Shown in pieces: positions 13,803-17,404 of a DNA stretch of 17,404 nt. The stretch spans positions 1 through 17,404 of the forward strand of contig CARJCM010000024.1 in NCBI GenBank assembly GCA_948999435.1, in the 5' to 3' direction. Origin of the DNA: an uncultured Bacilli bacterium (lineage in GTDB: Bacteria > Bacillota_I > Bacilli_A > RF39 > UBA660). Every line of letters starts with the position of its first letter. Position 1 is the stretch's first letter. Position numbers and translations under genes: made by a program. Below the pieces are notes generated by a model that made no database searches, was not told where the DNA came from, and saw only the letters and a program-made list of their open reading frames with translations.

Positions 13803-14885
13803 ATGAATAAATACAAAGTTTGCGTATATGCAATATCTAAAAATGAAGAAAAATTTGTCGAACGATGGGTAAATTCAATGAAAGAAGCTGACGAAATTTA
13901 TGTATTAGATACAGGTTCAACTGACAATACTGCAGGAAAACTAAAAGAAATGGGTGTAAATGTTACAGTAAGTGAAATAAAACCATGGCGTTTTGATGTT
14001 GCAAGAAATACGTCTTTAGATTTAGTACCAACAGATGCAGACATTTGTGTATGTACAGATTTAGATGAAATATTTGAGGCTGGTTGGCGTGAAAAACTAG
14101 AAGCCAGATGGAATGAAAAAGTAGATAAAGTTAAGTATAATTACAATTGGAGCTTTGATGAATTTGGCAATCCTGCGACTACATTTTTTATTGAAAAAAT
14201 ACATAGAAGAGAAGGGTATAGATGGCACCATCCCGTTCACGAAGTATTAAATGTAAAAGAAAAAGAGTTAAGCATTTTAGCTCCCGAGATAACATTAAAT
14301 CACTATCCTGATAAGAATAAATCAAGAAGTAGTTATTTACCGCTTTTAGAATTAAGTGTTGAGGAGTGTCCAGAAGATGATCGTAATATGCATTATTTAG
14401 GAAGAGAGTATATGTATTATGGTAAATGGAACGAAGCTATAGATACATTAATAAGGCATTTAAATTTACCAAGTGCTACGTGGGATGCTGAAAGATGTGC
14501 TTCTATGCGTTTTATAGGAAGATGTTATTTAAGTTTAAAAAGACCAAAAGAAGCGGAAATGTGGTTTAAAGATGCTATCAAAGAATCTTCATATTTACGT
14601 GAAAGTTATATTGAATTAGCATCTCTATATAATAATGAAGGAAGATATGAAGAAGCATATAAGTTAATGAATGAAGCATTTAAAATAAAAGAAAAAGCAC
14701 CAGTTTATATAAATGAAGCTTTTGCATGGAATGATTACATATATGATTTAATGAGTATGATTTGTTATAATTTAAAATTATATCCTGAAAGTTTAGAAAA
14801 TATTGAAAAAGCATTAGAAATAAATCCTGACAATGAACGAGTTAAAAATAATAAAGAAATCATTACAAATATTATAAATTCTTAA
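13803..14885 (+). CDS. GT2-family glycosyltransferase with C-terminal TPR-like repeats
   Basis: The 360-residue protein has an N-terminal GT-A domain (about 1-170): VCVYAISKNEE (6-16), VLDTGSTDNT (34-43) for nucleotide-sugar binding, and a DLD metal site (86-88) within CTDLDEIF. An HHPVHE motif (142-147) follows. From about residue 190 it carries helical TPR-like repeats, recognisable as GKWNEAID (207-214), KRPKEAEMWFKDAIK (246-260), GRYEEAYKLMNEAFK (280-294) and YPESLENIEKALEINP (327-342). TPR-linked transferases often modify protein substrates. It has no signal or membrane segment, so it acts in the cytoplasm. Its position next to Thr-rich collagen genes suggests it glycosylates Gly-X-Thr regions before export, as neighbours of bclA do in Bacillus. 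That substrate is inferred from context. The start has AGGGTGA upstream. Confidence 0.88.
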   Translation: MNKYKVCVYAISKNEEKFVERWVNSMKEADEIYVLDTGSTDNTAGKLKEMGVNVTVSEIKPWRFDVARNTSLDLVPTDADICVCTDLDEIFEAGWREKLEARWNEKVDKVKYNYNWSFDEFGNPATTFFIEKIHRREGYRWHHPVHEVLNVKEKELSILAPEITLNHYPDKNKSRSSYLPLLELSVEECPEDDRNMHYLGREYMYYGKWNEAIDTLIRHLNLPSATWDAERCASMRFIGRCYLSLKRPKEAEMWFKDAIKESSYLRESYIELASLYNNEGRYEEAYKLMNEAFKIKEKAPVYINEAFAWNDYIYDLMSMICYNLKLYPESLENIEKALEINPDNERVKNNKEIITNIINS

Positions 14886-14933
14886 AAGTTATGTAAATAA
14901 ACTTACACAACTAAAGTGATTTAAGTTAAAAAC

Positions 14934-14953
14934 TATTTATTTTAAAATAAATA
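14934..14953. repeat. 20-bp perfect palindrome before the zinc-ribbon genes
   Basis: The 20 bases read the same on both strands (10-bp half-site TATTTATTTT). They lie 40 bases before ATG 14994, just upstream of possible -10 boxes (14959-14972). It could be an operator, or only chance in A+T-rich DNA. Confidence 0.4.
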
Positions 14954-14993
14954 TATTGTAAAATAGTATTATTAAGTGATTGGAGAAATGCTT

Positions 14994-16460
14994 ATGTTTT
15001 GCGAAAAATGTGGTGCTAAAAATAGTAAAGATTCCAAATTTTGTGGAAGTTGTGGACATGAAATAAAAAATGTTTCTAAAAATAGTAAATCCAAACAAAA
15101 TTTAGAAATATTAAAAGAACAAACCAATAAAATAAAAGAGTTACCTAAGAAAAACAAAATTATTATGGGAATAGTTATAGTAATATTAATTATTTCTATT
15201 ATAATATTAAGCATCTTATTAAATAATCCAATAAAAAAGATTGAAGATAGTTTACAAAGTTATTATAAGAATTATAATGTAAATAATAACAAAGAACTAA
15301 TTGAGATGGGTAAAGTATTAAAAAGTAACAAAGACAATGAAAAAGTATTAAACAGCATTAAAGAAACAACACATAAAATAATGGAAAAATGGGTTAAAAA
15401 CTTTAATACAGAGTATAAAGATAAAGAAGAGTTATTAGAGGCATATAACAAAGTATCAAATGCTTTAAAAGATATATATGAATTTTATAATGGCTTAGAG
15501 TATATGTTAGATAAAGATTTATATAGTAGTTATAATAATGAACTAAAAGAATTAAATAGTTCAAAACATCATTATTTAACAGGAAAAGAATATGAAAACA
15601 AAAAAGATGAAGGATATAATATCTATTATCATTATGGTAGAGTAATAGAAATAGATTGTTATTATAAAGAGGCATCAGCATATGTAAATAATTATGTTAA
15701 AGATGAAATAAACAAATTAAAAGAAGAAGCAGAGAAATTTATCAAAATAGATGATAATTCTACTAATATTGAAATTTACAATTGTTATGTAGAAGAATTA
15801 AAATATTTAAAAGAAAACAAAACAAAAAATAATATTGATTTAAGTAGTACTGAAGAGTACAAGAAGATATATGAAAATGTTGTATCAAAGATTATTGAGT
15901 ATACTAAAAAAATTGCTGAAGAAAAAGAAAAGAATAATGAACTTAGTGAAGCGCTAAAAATAATAGATGATACTCTAAGATTATTTAAAGATAACACAGA
16001 TGAATATAAAGAACTAGAAGAGTTAAAGAAAGAATATGAAGATAAAAAGCCAGAGAAATTAACAAATAAATATCGTATATCAAAAAGTTCATCAGTAAGT
16101 ACATCTTTATGGGGTAAAGAAATAAATGATATAGATTATGAATTTTATATTAGTTTTGCTTTTACAGGCAAAAATGGTGATATAACATATCGTTTAAATA
16201 AAGAGTATAATAGATTAAAAACCAAAATAATTCGTGAAGAAGATTGGGACTTAGATTTAGAAGGATATTTTGTTATCACAGGAGATGGAAAAGAGCTTTA
16301 TAAATCAAGTATTATAACTAAAGATAGTGAATTTAACCCAGACGTTGATATAGATGTTAGTGGCATAGAAGATTTAAAGATTGAGTTTATAACTGAAAGT
16401 AAGAAAACAGGATTTAACAATTTTTATATTTACTTAGTTGAGCCATATTTATATAAATAG
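14994..16460 (+). CDS. Zinc-ribbon membrane protein with NPCBM-like extracellular C-domain
   Basis: Starting at ATG 14994 the protein (488 residues) opens directly with a zinc ribbon: Cys3, Cys6, Cys17 and Cys20 in FCEKCG...FCGSCG. I prefer this start to GTG 14976 or ATG 14988 because GGAG (14982-14985) is 8 bases away. A Lys/Asn-rich linker leads to one membrane helix (about 56-76), then a long charged, helical, partly coiled-coil region (about 80-360). The C-terminus (about 365-488) includes ITYRLNKEY, VITGDGKELY and VDIDVSG, a pattern resembling NPCBM carbohydrate-binding modules. Cytoplasmic ribbon, single helix and outside domain recall YvbJ/TcaA-type envelope proteins. Inferred role: sensing or binding wall glycans or surface glycoconjugates. 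The next gene also starts with a zinc ribbon and lies 20 bases downstream, so the two probably form an operon. Confidence 0.78.
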   Translation: MFCEKCGAKNSKDSKFCGSCGHEIKNVSKNSKSKQNLEILKEQTNKIKELPKKNKIIMGIVIVILIISIIILSILLNNPIKKIEDSLQSYYKNYNVNNNKELIEMGKVLKSNKDNEKVLNSIKETTHKIMEKWVKNFNTEYKDKEELLEAYNKVSNALKDIYEFYNGLEYMLDKDLYSSYNNELKELNSSKHHYLTGKEYENKKDEGYNIYYHYGRVIEIDCYYKEASAYVNNYVKDEINKLKEEAEKFIKIDDNSTNIEIYNCYVEELKYLKENKTKNNIDLSSTEEYKKIYENVVSKIIEYTKKIAEEKEKNNELSEALKIIDDTLRLFKDNTDEYKELEELKKEYEDKKPEKLTNKYRISKSSSVSTSLWGKEINDIDYEFYISFAFTGKNGDITYRLNKEYNRLKTKIIREEDWDLDLEGYFVITGDGKELYKSSIITKDSEFNPDVDIDVSGIEDLKIEFITESKKTGFNNFYIYLVEPYLYK

Positions 16461-16463
16461 GAA

Positions 16464-16470
16464 AAAGGAG
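16464..16470 (+). promoter_or_regulatory. Ribosome binding site that sets the Yip1-like start
   Basis: AAAGGAG lies 10 bases before ATG 16481 and only one base before the in-frame GTG 16472, so the ATG is the likely start. Confidence 0.7.
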
Positions 16471-16480
16471 TGTGAGTAAA

Positions 16481-17332
16481 ATGGCTGAAGAAAAAGAAAC
16501 AAAGAAGACTAGTTCTAAGAAAAGAGAAGAAGTAAAAGTCGAAAAAAGATTTTGCACTAAGTGCGGAAAAGAATTAAAAGGAGAAGAAAAGTGTAGTTGT
16601 GAAGCTACTACTAGTACAAGTGCTGGTGTAACTATCAATTCTGATGCACTATTAAATACTGCTAAGAATAGTTTTAATACTATTACAAATGTATTTAAAA
16701 AACCAGATACAACAATTACCGAAGAGATTAACAAGAAAGATAATACAATTAGTATAATTTTATTAATTAGTTTAGCAATCAGTTTTGCATTCTATTTAAT
16801 GGCAATAGTATCATCCTCTGTAAAAGCAGTAGCAGATGCAACATATGGATTAACTACAATTGTAACTAATGATATATCATATTTTAAAATATTTATTTAT
16901 GGAATATTAATATATGCTATTATGGCAGTAATTCCAATGTTTGCAGCATTCTTGATTGCTAAAATCACCAAGAATAACGATTTTACATTTAAAAAAGCAT
17001 TTAAGTTATATACTACAAGTAACGCACCATTAATATTTGGCTTTTTAGGTTTAGCTATCATAATGTTATTAAATATAAGTTTATTAAATATTTTAGGTTT
17101 AATAGCGGGAGCTATTATATCTGTATTTTGCTTATTTAATTTCCTTTTAGGATTCAATAAAGAAACTAAGATAAGAGAAGACAGAAGAAGTTGGGCTTTA
17201 ACAAGTTTAATTGCTGTATGGGTAATAATTGAAATAATTGCTTTATTAGTAATAATTGGTTCTGCTGGCTTAGATGCATATGATAAAGTAAATAATAATC
17301 TTCCAAACTACAATGATAGTTGGAATTGGTAA
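16481..17332 (+). CDS. Zinc-ribbon, Yip1-like polytopic membrane protein
   Basis: The 283-residue protein has a Lys/Glu-rich start, a compact zinc ribbon with Cys25, Cys28, Cys38 and Cys40 (FCTKCG ... CSC), a Ser/Thr linker, then five membrane helices at about 89-110, 135-160, 183-198, 203-224 and 240-260. A cytoplasmic loop KITKNNDFTFKKAFKLYT leads to a helix opening with NAPLIFGFLGL, similar to bacterial Yip1-domain proteins. It ends in an Asn/Trp-rich tail. No enzyme motif is visible. It follows the NPCBM-like gene by 20 bases and shares its ribbon plan, so the two may act in one envelope complex. Yip1 assignment is from topology and loop pattern and is moderate. Confidence 0.75.
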   Translation: MAEEKETKKTSSKKREEVKVEKRFCTKCGKELKGEEKCSCEATTSTSAGVTINSDALLNTAKNSFNTITNVFKKPDTTITEEINKKDNTISIILLISLAISFAFYLMAIVSSSVKAVADATYGLTTIVTNDISYFKIFIYGILIYAIMAVIPMFAAFLIAKITKNNDFTFKKAFKLYTTSNAPLIFGFLGLAIIMLLNISLLNILGLIAGAIISVFCLFNFLLGFNKETKIREDRRSWALTSLIAVWVIIEIIALLVIIGSAGLDAYDKVNNNLPNYNDSWNW

Positions 17333-17404
17333 AAAAATATTAAAAAATATTGCAAATTTTTAGAGTAAGTTCAGCTTTATTAAAGTAAGAACGAAAATGC
17401 AGAC
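17333..17404. other. Terminal 72 bases without a supported feature
   Basis: The stretch is A+T rich with a weak AATATT/AATATT hairpin (17336-17351) and no proper T tract. An ATG at 17397 has no ribosome binding site and too little sequence to judge. Confidence 0.5.

Noticed and set aside
14888..14911. Imperfect 9-bp hairpin after the glycosyltransferase gene (GTTATGTAA / TTACACAAC)
   Set aside because: One mismatch, no T tract after it; not convincing as a terminator.
17397..17404. ATG near the end of the window as start of a next gene
   Set aside because: No ribosome binding site and only two codons available.

Overview
The window is strongly A+T rich, with short intergenic gaps, good AAAGGAG-type ribosome binding sites, and TAA (sometimes TAG) stops. 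Tryptophan is encoded by TGG. The MurC and dihydrouridine synthase are of Clostridia/Bacilli type. I infer a low-GC Bacillota host, possibly a gut Mollicutes-related or clostridial lineage, but there is no 16S or other marker to fix it. There is no gene-free stretch longer than about 160 bases.

Layout: (1) 1-3115, housekeeping: the tail of an upstream gene and its terminator, then pduL (phosphate acyltransferase) and a tRNA-dihydrouridine synthase gene on +, and murC on - facing them. (2) 3273-11198, the core of the window: a type IV secretion / conjugation-like locus in two transcription units. The first encodes two secreted, cysteine-rich, paralogous proteins that end in a VirB2-pilin-like membrane hairpin, a VirB6/TrbL-like polytopic protein with a 300-residue soluble tail, and an unknown helical protein. 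The second encodes a PrgI/VirB3-like membrane protein, a TrsD-like small protein and a VirB4/TrsE ATPase. Many junctions are TAATG overlaps, and each unit starts from an extended -10 promoter with the same core. No relaxase, coupling protein, integrase or peptidoglycan hydrolase is present in the window. (3) 11248-13679, minus strand: four collagen-like (Gly-X-Thr) surface proteins, two with a Cys-Cys-Cys header and one with a BclA-like beta domain. (4) 13803-14885: a GT2 glycosyltransferase fused to TPR-like repeats, divergent from the collagen cluster and a candidate modifier of the Thr-rich collagen. (5) 14994-17332: two membrane proteins with N-terminal zinc ribbons, one with an NPCBM-like extracellular domain, the other a Yip1-like polytopic protein.

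Together, regions 2-5 look like a cell-surface block: a secretion/pilus machine, fibrous collagen-like surface proteins, a likely glycosylation enzyme and zinc-ribbon envelope proteins. The most interesting candidate for an undescribed system is the relaxase-less type IV-like machine with large pilin-hairpin ectodomain proteins. Several apparent starts are GTG/ATG codons lying within a ribosome binding site. I moved these to the downstream start and say so in each entry.
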